DNA from: JAWLFY01 sp964462125
GTDB lineage: Bacteria > Planctomycetota > Planctomycetia > Pirellulales > Pirellulaceae
Length of the DNA stretch: 20,749 nt
Direction of reading: 5' to 3'
Assembly (NCBI GenBank): GCA_964462125.1
Contig: CAYWXT010000083.1
Span: forward strand, 1-20,749
Shown here: positions 1 through 7,653 of the stretch, in pieces
Layout of the letters: the number at the start of each line of letters is the position of its first letter
Numbering within the stretch: position 1 is the first letter of the stretch
Translations under genes and position numbers: made by a program
Notes under the pieces: model-generated
Told to the model about the DNA's origin: nothing
What the model saw: only the letters and a program-made list of their open reading frames with translations
The model's database searches: none

Positions 1-99
1 TGGATCGCCGATTTCGCCGAGGAGTCGGTTCGTATCGACGCGGACCTGTACGACGTGTTATTAGCGTACCAACAGCTTCGGCGACCGGACGCCGCTTGA
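1..99 (+). CDS. C-terminal end of an unidentified protein (5' truncated)
   Basis: An open frame enters from the left edge of the window and stops with TGA at 97-99, giving 32 residues (WIADFAEESVRIDAD... ending RRPDAA). It is acidic and probably helical, and its codon use fits the neighbouring genes. I do not recognise the family and the fragment is too short for a function. The following parA-like gene starts 63 bp downstream on the same strand, so the two could be co-transcribed, but nothing in the sequence proves it. Confidence 0.55.
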   Translation, partial: WIADFAEESVRIDADLYDVLLAYQQLRRPDAA

Positions 100-162
100 C
101 CGCGGCACGCACCGAGGCTGTTCGTCCAACCACCATCCGCGACGTAGCCGAGGACCGAAGCG

Positions 163-993
163 ATGCGTTCGATCGCCGTGATCAATCAAAAAGGAGGCGT
201 TGGCAAAACGACCTCCGCCGTGAATCTGTCCGCCGCTTTGGCCACCGCGGGCAAGCGGGTCTGTCTGATCGACTTGGATCCTCAGGCCCACGCATCGCTG
301 CATCTGGGCATCACTGCACTCGATGACGAGCCGAGCATGTACGAAGTGCTTTGCGGCAACGCCTCGATACACCAAGCCCGGCGGCGGGTTTCCGAGACGC
401 TGTCGGTCCTTCCCGCCAACCTCGACTTGGCTGCCGCAGAGATGGAACTGGCCGGGGAGGTCGGCCGCGAGATGATCCTTCGCGACAAGCTCCGCGAAGA
501 CGATGAGTCGTTCGATTATCTCGTTCTGGATTGCCCGCCCAGTCTCGGCGTGTTGACGGTCAATGCCCTGGTCGCGGTGCATGAAGTCTTCCTGCCGCTG
601 CAGCCCCATTTTTTGGCCCTGCACGGGTTGAGCAAACTGCTGCGGACGATCGAGGTCGTTTCCCGGCGGCTCAACAATGACCTGAGGCTGTCGGGTGTCG
701 TGCTCTGCATGTATGACTCGAACACCCGCTTGGCGGCCGAGGTCAGCAGCGATATCGACGATTTCTTCACCGCCGGCAAGGGCTCCCGACAGCTGCTGCA
801 ACGGGCCAAGTTCTTCGACACCCGCGTTCGCCGCAACATTCGATTGGCGGAAGCCCCCAGCTTCGGTCAATCGATTTTCCAGTACGCCCCGGACAGCAAC
901 GGCGCGGCGGACTACCATGCCCTTGCCGCCGAGGTGCTCGAACAGGAACAGGCGGCCGCGACGCCAGAAGTGGCAACCCGCTTCGCTGCCTGA
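163..993 (+). CDS. ParA/Soj/MinD-family ATPase (orphan ParA)
   Basis: A 276-residue deviant-Walker ATPase of the ParA/Soj type. These proteins dimerise on ATP and move or position DNA or protein cargo in the cytoplasm. Visible motifs are the deviant Walker A KGGVGKTT at residues 10-17 (signature Lys10, Lys15), the switch-region LIDLDPQ around 35-41, and Walker B LVLDCPP around 120-126 (Asp123). Further ParA features include QPHFLALHGL and the C-terminal RLAEAPSFGQSI, which is typical of chromosomal ParA/Soj. The length is close to Soj (about 250) plus an Ala/Glu-rich tail. The ATG at 163 is chosen because the fold begins immediately (MRSIAVINQKGG); a weak GAGG lies upstream. No parB follows: the next gene is convergent sthA. 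The cargo could be chromosome origins, plasmid-like DNA, flagella or chemoreceptors; the sequence does not decide. Family assignment is firm, role is not. Confidence 0.93.
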   Translation: MRSIAVINQKGGVGKTTSAVNLSAALATAGKRVCLIDLDPQAHASLHLGITALDDEPSMYEVLCGNASIHQARRRVSETLSVLPANLDLAAAEMELAGEVGREMILRDKLREDDESFDYLVLDCPPSLGVLTVNALVAVHEVFLPLQPHFLALHGLSKLLRTIEVVSRRLNNDLRLSGVVLCMYDSNTRLAAEVSSDIDDFFTAGKGSRQLLQRAKFFDTRVRRNIRLAEAPSFGQSIFQYAPDSNGAADYHALAAEVLEQEQAAATPEVATRFAA

Positions 994-1018
994 ATGCGAA
1001 ACGCGACCACGACGTGCA

Positions 1019-1051
1019 GGCCGTGGGGAACGTCCAGGCATTGTCACGGCC
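1019..1051. terminator. Candidate bidirectional terminator between parA-like gene and sthA
   Basis: GGCCGTG at 1019-1025 pairs perfectly with CACGGCC at 1045-1051 across a 19-nt loop. It sits in the short gap between two convergent stop codons (993 and 1091), where a shared terminator would be expected. There is no T-run on either side, so it is not a classic intrinsic terminator and may only be a stem in the 3' ends of both messages. Confidence 0.3.
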
Positions 1052-1090
1052 CGGCGGGACGGACGTACCTTGAGACGGCGGTGGTTCGTT

Positions 1091-2494
1091 TCAAAACAGA
1101 CGGTTGACGCCGTTGAGCGCCGCCACCCGGTAGGCTTCGGCCATGGTGGGATAGTTGAACGTGGTCTCGATGAAGTATTTGATCGTGTTCTGCCCCGGCG
1201 GTTGGCTCATGATCGCCTGGCCGATATGAACGATCTCCGAGGCGTTGGCACCGAAGCAGTGGACGCCCAACACTTCCATCGTCTCGCGGTGAAACAACAG
1301 TTTCAGCATCCCGGTCGTTTCGCCCGAGATCTGGGCGCGGGCCAAACTTCGAAATTGAGCCTGACCGACCTCGTAGGGGACACAGGCCTCGGTCAGTTCC
1401 CGTTCGTTCGGACCAACCGAACTGATTTCAGGGGTGGTATAGATCCCGGTCGGAATGTCACTGATGCGTAGATTCCCTTCGGCCTGGCCGAGTAGGTGCA
1501 TCGCGGCAGCGCGCCCCTGCGTGTAGGCGGCGCTGGCGAGGGAGGGAATGCCGATCACATCCCCCACGGCGTAGATGTGCGGCGTGGCGGTCTGAAACTG
1601 TTCGTTCACCGCAAGCTGGCCCCGCTCGTTGGGCTCCAGCGAAACGTTGCCCAGTCCCAGATCGTCGGTGTTCCCGGTCCGCCCGTTGGCCCACAGGAAG
1701 ACGTCGGTCTTGAGACGCTTGCCGCTGTTGAGGTGCAAGATCACGCCATCGTCGGTCGCATCGATATGATGCATCGATTCGTTGTGCCGGATGATCACGC
1801 CTTGGTCGCGGAGGTGATACGAGAGGGCGTCGATGATCTCGTCGTCGAGGAACTCCAACAGTTTCGATCGGGTGTTGACGAGATTCAGCTTGATCCCCAA
1901 GGAGCGAAACATCGATCCATACTCAGTCCCAACCACACCGGCCCCGTAGATCGTCATCGAGGAGGGTTTTTGCTGCATCCGCAGGACCGTGTCGCTGTCA
2001 AAGATTCGAGGGTGGGTAAAGTCGACCGTCGGCGGCCGATAGGGGCGCGAGCCGGCGGCGAGCACGAAATATTTCGCCCGAATGGGCTCGCCGCCGTCGA
2101 TCGAGACCGAATGCTCATCGATGAACCGGGCTTGACCGCGATACACGGGGACGTCGTTGCGGTCATAGAATGACTGCCGCATGGCGACTTGGCGGCCGAT
2201 GATCGTCTCTGTCCCCCGGTGCAATTGTTCCATCGTCGGGCTCATCGAGACCCCCATCTCCCGCAGCGTCGGGTTCCGCAGCGCCTGCATCGTGGCCGTG
2301 ATGGAATACCGCAGCGCCTTGCTGGGAATCGTCCCCCAATGGGTGCAGCCGCCGCCGATTTGTCGATACCTTTCCGCCACCGCGACCCGTAGCCCCCCTT
2401 TTGCGGCCTGCATCGCCGCCCCTTCGCCGCCCGGACCGGTGCCGATCACGAACAGGTCAAAATCGAAGTCGGTATCGTGCTTGGAATCATTCAC
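1091..2494 (-). CDS. sthA: Soluble pyridine nucleotide transhydrogenase (Si-specific, FAD-dependent)
   Basis: A 467-residue flavoprotein that transfers hydride between NADPH and NAD+ in the cytosol, balancing the two pools. It has the FAD-binding GTGPGGEG at residues 18-25 and GGGCTHWGTIPSKALR starting at 47. The second Cys of the usual redox disulfide is Thr55 here, which separates SthA from lipoamide dehydrogenase and mercuric reductase. A second nucleotide-binding GAGVVGTEYGS follows, then NGRTGNTD, the FAD-contacting YAVGDVIGIPSLASAAY and the C-terminal NYPTMAEAYRVAALNG. These blocks match E. coli SthA (466 aa) as I recall it almost throughout. The frame is open to 2686, but GTG at 2494 is preferred: it gives the family length and has AGGAAG 9 nt upstream. 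The gene is transcribed divergently from the hydrolase at 3363, with a MITE-like element between them. Confidence 0.96.
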   Translation of the reverse strand: MNDSKHDTDFDFDLFVIGTGPGGEGAAMQAAKGGLRVAVAERYRQIGGGCTHWGTIPSKALRYSITATMQALRNPTLREMGVSMSPTMEQLHRGTETIIGRQVAMRQSFYDRNDVPVYRGQARFIDEHSVSIDGGEPIRAKYFVLAAGSRPYRPPTVDFTHPRIFDSDTVLRMQQKPSSMTIYGAGVVGTEYGSMFRSLGIKLNLVNTRSKLLEFLDDEIIDALSYHLRDQGVIIRHNESMHHIDATDDGVILHLNSGKRLKTDVFLWANGRTGNTDDLGLGNVSLEPNERGQLAVNEQFQTATPHIYAVGDVIGIPSLASAAYTQGRAAAMHLLGQAEGNLRISDIPTGIYTTPEISSVGPNERELTEACVPYEVGQAQFRSLARAQISGETTGMLKLLFHRETMEVLGVHCFGANASEIVHIGQAIMSQPPGQNTIKYFIETTFNYPTMAEAYRVAALNGVNRLF

Positions 2495-2503
2495 GGTGAG
2501 GCA

Positions 2504-2509
2504 CTTCCT
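2504..2509 (-). promoter_or_regulatory. Ribosome binding site deciding the sthA GTG start
   Basis: On the minus strand this reads AGGAAG, 9 nt before GTG 2494. It favours this GTG over the in-frame ATG codons at 2548 and 2686, which would add residues unlike the SthA family. Confidence 0.6.
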
Positions 2510-2671
2510 GGGAACGGGAGGAGGGTTTGCCGGCTGTCCGGTCGGCATGTCGCACAACTGGTTTTTACGATCTTGCCGGTCTGCGTCCAGACCGATCCCG
2601 AAACGCAGTTTGGGCCCTGGCCGGGTCATGTGGCAGCCAAATGCTGTTCGACCGCGGCGCGGGCTCCGTAA

Positions 2672-2691
2672 GCAACGCTCGGTCAATTAGT
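2672..2691 (+). repeat. Left terminal inverted repeat of the MITE-like element
   Basis: Begins GCAACGCTCGG and ends TTAGT. It is the exact reverse complement of 3231-3250. The adjacent outer bases 2669-2671 are TAA, matching the bases just outside the right repeat. Confidence 0.85.
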
Positions 2692-2951
2692 GGCGGATTT
2701 GGGGTGATGCAACGTCATTCCATATGGCTCTTCCGCGGTTTTAGTGGCTCGCGGGCTGTCGTCCGCGAGGTTTTTTTCAGGCATCGCTGCGATGTCCGAA
2801 TGGTGAATGAAGTACACCGAGCGATGCCAGGTGAAGCGGAGGCGGGCACTACCCTCAAGGAACCACCTTGTGGCGCCCCCCATTGGGACCAATCGCAGAT
2901 TGACTGCCTTCACGACCCACCGCAGCGACTGAAGGCACCCCAAGCGACGGT

Positions 2952-2995
2952 TCCTCGGAATCATTCGGTCACTTGTGACCTGCGGCGGCCGAGGA
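2952..2995. other. Nested symmetric hairpin near the centre of the MITE-like element
   Basis: The outer stem TCCTCGG (2952-2958) pairs with CCGAGGA (2989-2995). The inner stem GGTCAC (2967-2972) pairs with GTGACC (2975-2980) around a 2-nt TT loop. The two internal-loop sides are both exactly 8 nt. It lies close to the element midpoint (about 2961). It could be a cruciform or an RNA structure; function is unknown. Confidence 0.4.
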
Positions 2996-3230
2996 GCAAC
3001 CTGCCGAGGAATAGCCTGGTCTGCGATGCGCCGAAGGTGCTTCGTGTTTGCCGGCGGAGGACTCTCTCCAGCTTGTCCGCGCTCGCACGCATCCCCACTT
3101 CGGACATCGCAGTCATGCCTCCAAAACCTGCATCCTGGACAGTTGCCACGAAACTCGTGGAAGAGCTCCAAAGGTTCGGGGCGAGAATTCGAATCCAACC
3201 AATCCACCCGATCGGACACGATCCTGCGAC

Positions 3231-3250
3231 ACTAATTGACCGAGCGTTGC
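3231..3250 (-). repeat. Right terminal inverted repeat of the MITE-like element
   Basis: Begins ACTAATTGACC and ends GCGTTGC, the exact reverse complement of 2672-2691. It is followed by TAA at 3251-3253. Confidence 0.85.
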
Positions 3251-3349
3251 TAAGTTGTGTTCCCTCCACAGATCGTTTCGGCGCCCCTCGTTTCCTGTCG
3301 GCCTCTCCGAATCCGGGTAAACTTGCCTTGCGGATTTTGCTCCACCGAT

Positions 3350-3354
3350 GAGGA
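3350..3354 (+). promoter_or_regulatory. Ribosome binding site deciding the hydrolase start
   Basis: GAGGA lies 8 nt before ATG 3363. This supports 3363 over the in-frame ATG at 3348, whose codon partly overlaps this site and which has no purine-rich sequence upstream. Confidence 0.6.
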
Positions 3355-3362
3355 CCCCCACC

Positions 3363-5441
3363 ATGCTGCCCACCCGCCGGTCGCGCCATCATCTCTCCCG
3401 CCGTGATCTCGTCCGCCTCGGCGGCCTCGGTTCGCTCGCAATGCTGCCGACGAGCTCTCTTCGGGCCGCCGATCGTGAACCGTTGAACCGTTATCCCCGG
3501 ATGGTGCACGAGTGGTACGTCCGTCGAGTGCGGGAGATCCAAGCGAGGCGTCTGCGACGGCTCGAAGGACTGCAATCCCGCGAAGAGGCCGAAGCGTATG
3601 TGCGGTCGGTAAAGGATCGGATTCGCCGCTCATTCGGCCCCGAACCGGAGCGAACGCCGCTCAACCCCCAAGTGACCGGAGTCATCGAGCGTGACACCTA
3701 CAGAATTGAAAACGTGATCTTCGAGAGTCGCCCCGGCTTTCCCGTCACGGCGAATTTGTACCTGCCGAAGGGGCGCGATCGGCCGGTGCCCGGCGTCGTT
3801 GGCAGCTGCGGCCATTCAACCAACGGCAAAGCGGCCGCATCGTACCAGTCGTTCTCGCAAGGCTTAGCGAAACTCGGCTACGCGTGTCTGATCTACGATC
3901 CGCTTGGCCAGGGAGAACGGCTTCAATACCCCGACGACGACCTCGACTCCCGCATCGGTGTCGGCGTGCGGGAGCATCTCTACGCAGGGAACCAACAATT
4001 CCTGGTTGACGAGTTTCTGGGCATGTGGCGGGCTTGGGACGGGATCCGGGCCCTCGATTATCTGCTCACCCGTCCCGAAGTCGACCCGGATCACGTCGGC
4101 ATCACGGGCAACTCCGGTGGCGGCACGATGACGACCTGGCTGTGCGGCGTCGAGTCCCGTTGGACCATGGCCGCCCCGAGCTGCTTTGTCACCAGCTTCC
4201 GCCGTAACTTGGAAAACGAGTTGCCGGCCGACACGGAGCAATGCCCACCCAAGGCGATCGCGTTGGGGCTCGACCATGAAGATTTCCTGGCTGCGATGGC
4301 TCCCAAGCCGGTGATCATCCTGGCCAAAGAGCGCGACTACTTTGACGTTCGCGGAACCGAGGCTGCCTACGAGCGGCTCCGCCGGCTCTACAGTTTGCTC
4401 GGTCACGAAGAGAACGTACAGCTGTTCGTCGGCCCGACCCCCCACGGCTATTCGATCGAAAACCGCGAAGCGATGTATCGCTGGTTCAACCGAGTGACCG
4501 AGGTTTCCGACGCGACTGAGGAGCCGGAGATCGAGATTGAGGAGGACGAAACGCTGTGGTGCACCCCACAGGGCCAGGTCGCCACACTGGAGGGGACGCG
4601 GACGGTGTTCAACTTCACCCGCGACACGGCAGCCGAGATGGAGAAGGAGCGGGCGAACCCGCAAGGCGATTCCCTCCGCTCAGCCGTCTCCCAGGTCCTG
4701 CAATTGCCGGAACGTCCGGCCGACCCGCCCGAGTACCGCATCTACCGGCACCTCGGCAGCCGTGACTATCCGTCTCCCCACGCGATCGCCTACTCGGTGG
4801 AATCCGAACCGGGAATCCACGCGATCGTCTACCGGATGACCGAGCAGCGTTGGCACTCCCGGCCACCCCGGGCCGAGGAGGACTCTCCGCAAGCGATCCT
4901 GTATGTCGCGCACCGGTCGAGCGACGACGAGTTGCGGAGCGAACCGTTGCTGAAGGAACTCCGCGAGGACCACCCGCAAACGCCGCTGTTCACCTGTGAC
5001 GTCCGCGGCATCGGCGAGTCCCAGCCCGATACCTGTGGCCCCGGCTCGTTCCTGAATCCCTACGGCAGCGATTACTTCTACGCCATCCACGCCTTGATGC
5101 TCGATCGCCCCTACGTCGGCCAGAAAACGTTCGATGTGTTGCGGGTCATCGACTGGTTGAAAGGCACCGGTCACCGCCAGATTCACCTGGTCGGCAAGGG
5201 CTGGGGGGCGTTACCGGCAACCTTTGCCGGGGTGCTGGCCGACAGCGTCGCGCGGGTGACGCTCAAGAACGCGCTGACCTCCTACGACAGCATTGCCCGC
5301 AGCGAGTCGTACGATTGGCCCCTGGCGGCATTGGCTCCCGGCGTCCTCCGCCACTTCGACCTGCCCGACTGTTACCAGCTCCTGCAGCAACAGAAGCAGC
5401 TGCGGCAGATCGAACCGTGGGGACCGGGGGCCGCGGGGTGA
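3363..5441 (+). CDS. Tat-exported two-lobed alpha/beta hydrolase (acetylxylan-esterase/prolyl-oligopeptidase-like)
   Basis: A 692-residue serine hydrolase predicted to act outside the cytoplasm on an ester, possibly of a polysaccharide. The N-terminus carries a twin-arginine signal (SRRDLVRLGG, Arg13-Arg14), a hydrophobic stretch and a probable cleavage near LRAAD (about residue 36). The first lobe has the nucleophile elbow GNSGGG with Ser251, an acid candidate in AKERDYFD (Asp325 or Asp328) and GPTPHGYS with His361. An acidic linker near 385-397 (EEPEIEIEEDE) leads to a second lobe. There the expected G-x-S-x-G is GKGWG (about 611-615), with Lys in place of the nucleophile, so that lobe is probably non-catalytic. 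The product is longer than single-domain esterases because of this duplication-like lobe. The start at 3363 follows a GAGGA site. Substrate cannot be read from sequence; a peptidase role is less likely but possible. Confidence 0.88.
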   Translation: MLPTRRSRHHLSRRDLVRLGGLGSLAMLPTSSLRAADREPLNRYPRMVHEWYVRRVREIQARRLRRLEGLQSREEAEAYVRSVKDRIRRSFGPEPERTPLNPQVTGVIERDTYRIENVIFESRPGFPVTANLYLPKGRDRPVPGVVGSCGHSTNGKAAASYQSFSQGLAKLGYACLIYDPLGQGERLQYPDDDLDSRIGVGVREHLYAGNQQFLVDEFLGMWRAWDGIRALDYLLTRPEVDPDHVGITGNSGGGTMTTWLCGVESRWTMAAPSCFVTSFRRNLENELPADTEQCPPKAIALGLDHEDFLAAMAPKPVIILAKERDYFDVRGTEAAYERLRRLYSLLGHEENVQLFVGPTPHGYSIENREAMYRWFNRVTEVSDATEEPEIEIEEDETLWCTPQGQVATLEGTRTVFNFTRDTAAEMEKERANPQGDSLRSAVSQVLQLPERPADPPEYRIYRHLGSRDYPSPHAIAYSVESEPGIHAIVYRMTEQRWHSRPPRAEEDSPQAILYVAHRSSDDELRSEPLLKELREDHPQTPLFTCDVRGIGESQPDTCGPGSFLNPYGSDYFYAIHALMLDRPYVGQKTFDVLRVIDWLKGTGHRQIHLVGKGWGALPATFAGVLADSVARVTLKNALTSYDSIARSESYDWPLAALAPGVLRHFDLPDCYQLLQQQKQLRQIEPWGPGAAG

Positions 5442-5477
5442 ACCGTGTCGTTCCCCGGTCTGCCTCCCCAAAGGTGT

Positions 5478-7541
5478 CTACCAAATCCGTACGCGCTGGT
5501 CGGGCGGTAGATAGAGTGACGCCTCTTCCGGGATCTCAAACGCGTCGTACCAGGCGTCCATGTTGCGAACGATTCCATTGACGCGGGACTCACTGGGACT
5601 GTGCGGGTCGACGATCAGCCGGCGTCGCAGTTCCTGCTCACGATAGAGCCGCCGCCAGATCTGGGCCCAGCCGAGAAAGAATCGCTGGTCCCCGGTCAGT
5701 CCGTCGATGACCGGAGCCTCTTCGCCCTGGAGTGAGATCTGGTAAGCCTCGTAAGCGATGCTCAATCCCCCGAGGTCACCGATGTTTTCCCCGAGTGTCA
5801 ACTCACCATTGACGGTCCTATCGTCCACCGGTTCAAACCCGTTGTATTGGCCGACGAGTCCCTCGGCGCGGCGTTCGAACTCGGTGCGGTCCGTTTCGGT
5901 CCACCAATTTCGCAGCGTCCCTTTGCCGTCGTATTTGCTCCCCTTGTCATCAAATGCGTGGCTCAGTTCATGGCCGATCACCGCGCCGATCGCGCCGTAG
6001 TTGACCGCGTCGTCAGCGGCGAGATTGAAGAACGGGGGTTGCAAAATCGCGGCGGGGAAGACGATTTCGTTCATCGTCGGGTTGTAATAGGCGTTGATCG
6101 TCTGTGGCGTCATGTGCCACTCCTGGCGGTCAACCGGTCCGCCCAACTTGTTCAAGTCTCGCTCGTACTCAAACTTCGCCGCGGCCAGCTGGTTCAGCGC
6201 CAGGGGCTGCTTCTTGATCGTCAGCGGCTCGTAGTCCTTCCAGCGATCGGGGTAACCGATCTTGGTGGTGATCATCGCAAGCTTTTCCTTCGCCTGCCTC
6301 TGCGTCCCGTCGCCCATCCACTCCAGAGCGCCGATTCGCTTCTCGAAGGCGCGCTCCAGATTCTCGACGAGCTCATTCATCCGCTCCTTGGCTTCCGGGG
6401 CGAAATGCTCGTCCACATAGAGCTGGCCGACGAGTTCCCCCAACACGTCGCCCGTGATGCCCACGGCCCGCTTCCAGAGCGGCTCCTGCTCTGTGATCCC
6501 ACTTAGCGCCGTTGCATGAAAATCGAAATGGCGTCGTTCAAGCGGTTCGTGGAGACTTGAGGCATAGGCGTTGAGCACGCGAAACGTCAGGTAGTCCCGC
6601 CAGGCGTCCAGCGACGTTTCGTCGAACAATTCGCCCAACGTTTCGAGGTAGGAGGGTTGCCGGACGATGAAGGCTTCCCGCTGGCCAAAGCCAGCCGCCT
6701 CGGCGAATTCAGGCCAAGGGAACCCCGCCAGCGTCTCCGCAATCGCGTCGCTGGGCTGCCGGTTGTAGGTCTTCACCGGGTCCCGGTTCTCGGTCTTGGT
6801 CCAGTGCCCGGCGGCGAGTGCCGTTTCGATTGCGACCACCCCTTTCGCTGCCGTTTTCGAGTTGTCATGCCCCGTGGCGTCCAACAGGTCAGCGACGTAC
6901 TCCGTCAGTTTCGTACGCAGTTCGCGATACCGCTCGTCATCGTCCAGGTAATAGTCGCGGTCGGGCATCGTCAGACCCGATTGGGTGAGGTAGACCGTAT
7001 ACTGCTCGCTGTTTCGCGCATCGACCGAAACATAGGGGGCAAACGGCCCGTGGACCCCCACCCGCGCCAGTTCGGCCATGGCCGCCGCGAGCTGATCGGC
7101 CGAGTCGATCTCCGCGATTCGATCAAGCAACGGGCGAATCGGATCCAAACCCGCGTCGTTGCGAGTCTCGATGTCGATCACACTGCGGTACAGGTCACCG
7201 ACCTTTTGCGTCGCAGTTCCCGGCTCACCGGAGGCCTCCGCCGCGGTCTCGATCAGATCCCGGACCTGCTCTCGGGTCCGGTCATCGAGCACGGTGAAGA
7301 TCCCATAATCCGACTTGTCGGACGGTATCTCCGTGTCGTCGAGCCACTTCTCGTTGGCGTACAGGTAAAAGTTTTCGCCCGGGAGAACCGATTCGCTGAA
7401 CAAGGAGCGATCGATTCCCGACTCCTTCGGGGCGGTGGACCCGGAATCAGCGGCGGCGGCCGCCGCGAAGCAGGTCGACAGCGCGAGGATCGGAAGGACA
7501 GATTGGAAGCAGGGTTTCACGGCAATCGGCTCGTCGTTCAT
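5478..7541 (-). CDS. Exported M13-family zinc metallopeptidase (neprilysin/PepO-like)
   Basis: A 687-residue zinc endopeptidase of the neprilysin/PepO family, which cleaves small peptides. Motifs seen are NAYYNP (483-488), the zinc site HELSH (His524, Glu525, His528) followed by AFDDKGSKYDGKG, and the third-ligand motif GENIGDLGG (Glu585, Asp589). The typical C-terminus PDQRVRIW is intact. Length fits the family. The N-terminus after ATG 7541 is a signal sequence (hydrophobic ILALSTCFAAAAAAD). LSTC resembles a lipobox but has Thr at -1, so a lipoprotein is possible rather than shown. The frame is open further to 7631, but the extra 30 residues lack signal or family character. No strong ribosome site marks any start, so the exact start is uncertain. 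It converges with the hydrolase (36-bp gap) and lies downstream of the sulfatase gene on the same strand. Confidence 0.94.
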   Translation of the reverse strand: MNDEPIAVKPCFQSVLPILALSTCFAAAAAADSGSTAPKESGIDRSLFSESVLPGENFYLYANEKWLDDTEIPSDKSDYGIFTVLDDRTREQVRDLIETAAEASGEPGTATQKVGDLYRSVIDIETRNDAGLDPIRPLLDRIAEIDSADQLAAAMAELARVGVHGPFAPYVSVDARNSEQYTVYLTQSGLTMPDRDYYLDDDERYRELRTKLTEYVADLLDATGHDNSKTAAKGVVAIETALAAGHWTKTENRDPVKTYNRQPSDAIAETLAGFPWPEFAEAAGFGQREAFIVRQPSYLETLGELFDETSLDAWRDYLTFRVLNAYASSLHEPLERRHFDFHATALSGITEQEPLWKRAVGITGDVLGELVGQLYVDEHFAPEAKERMNELVENLERAFEKRIGALEWMGDGTQRQAKEKLAMITTKIGYPDRWKDYEPLTIKKQPLALNQLAAAKFEYERDLNKLGGPVDRQEWHMTPQTINAYYNPTMNEIVFPAAILQPPFFNLAADDAVNYGAIGAVIGHELSHAFDDKGSKYDGKGTLRNWWTETDRTEFERRAEGLVGQYNGFEPVDDRTVNGELTLGENIGDLGGLSIAYEAYQISLQGEEAPVIDGLTGDQRFFLGWAQIWRRLYREQELRRRLIVDPHSPSESRVNGIVRNMDAWYDAFEIPEEASLYLPPDQRVRIW

Positions 7542-7653
7542 CGGGGAAGGGGTTGGACCAGGTGTGTGCATGGACCATGTGTGTACGTGTGCAGCAGGAG
7601 GGGTCTCCGCCGCATGGTAACGAGACCGCACTGGTTTTTCATCCGCGGCTGGG

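Larger units (their letters stand above)
2672..3250. mobile_element. MITE-like non-autonomous element, 579 bp, with 20-bp terminal inverted repeats
   Basis: The two ends are perfect 20-bp inverted repeats (2672-2691 and 3231-3250). They are flanked on the outside by TAA at 2669-2671 and 3251-3253, consistent with a 3-bp target-site duplication. If A2671/T3251 are counted as repeat, the match is 21 bp. Weaker similarity continues inward from both ends. The element fills most of the gap between sthA and the divergent hydrolase gene. No transposase motif (DDE, HUH, serine or tyrosine recombinase) is visible in any frame. Two minus-strand frames stay open over much of it: 3219-2683, with its stop inside the left repeat, and one ending at 2961. 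Neither is recognisable. A MITE or a decayed insertion sequence fits best. The TIR pair is directly seen; mobility is inferred. Confidence 0.72.

Noticed and set aside
1091..2494. Dihydrolipoamide dehydrogenase or mercuric reductase for the flavoprotein
   Set aside because: The second redox Cys is replaced by Thr55 and the conserved blocks match SthA, so neither disulfide enzyme fits.
2527..3351. 274-codon plus-strand frame crossing the sthA upstream region and the entire MITE-like element
   Set aside because: It runs through both terminal repeats and into unrelated flank, and its composition is not protein-like. Chance openness is the simpler reading.
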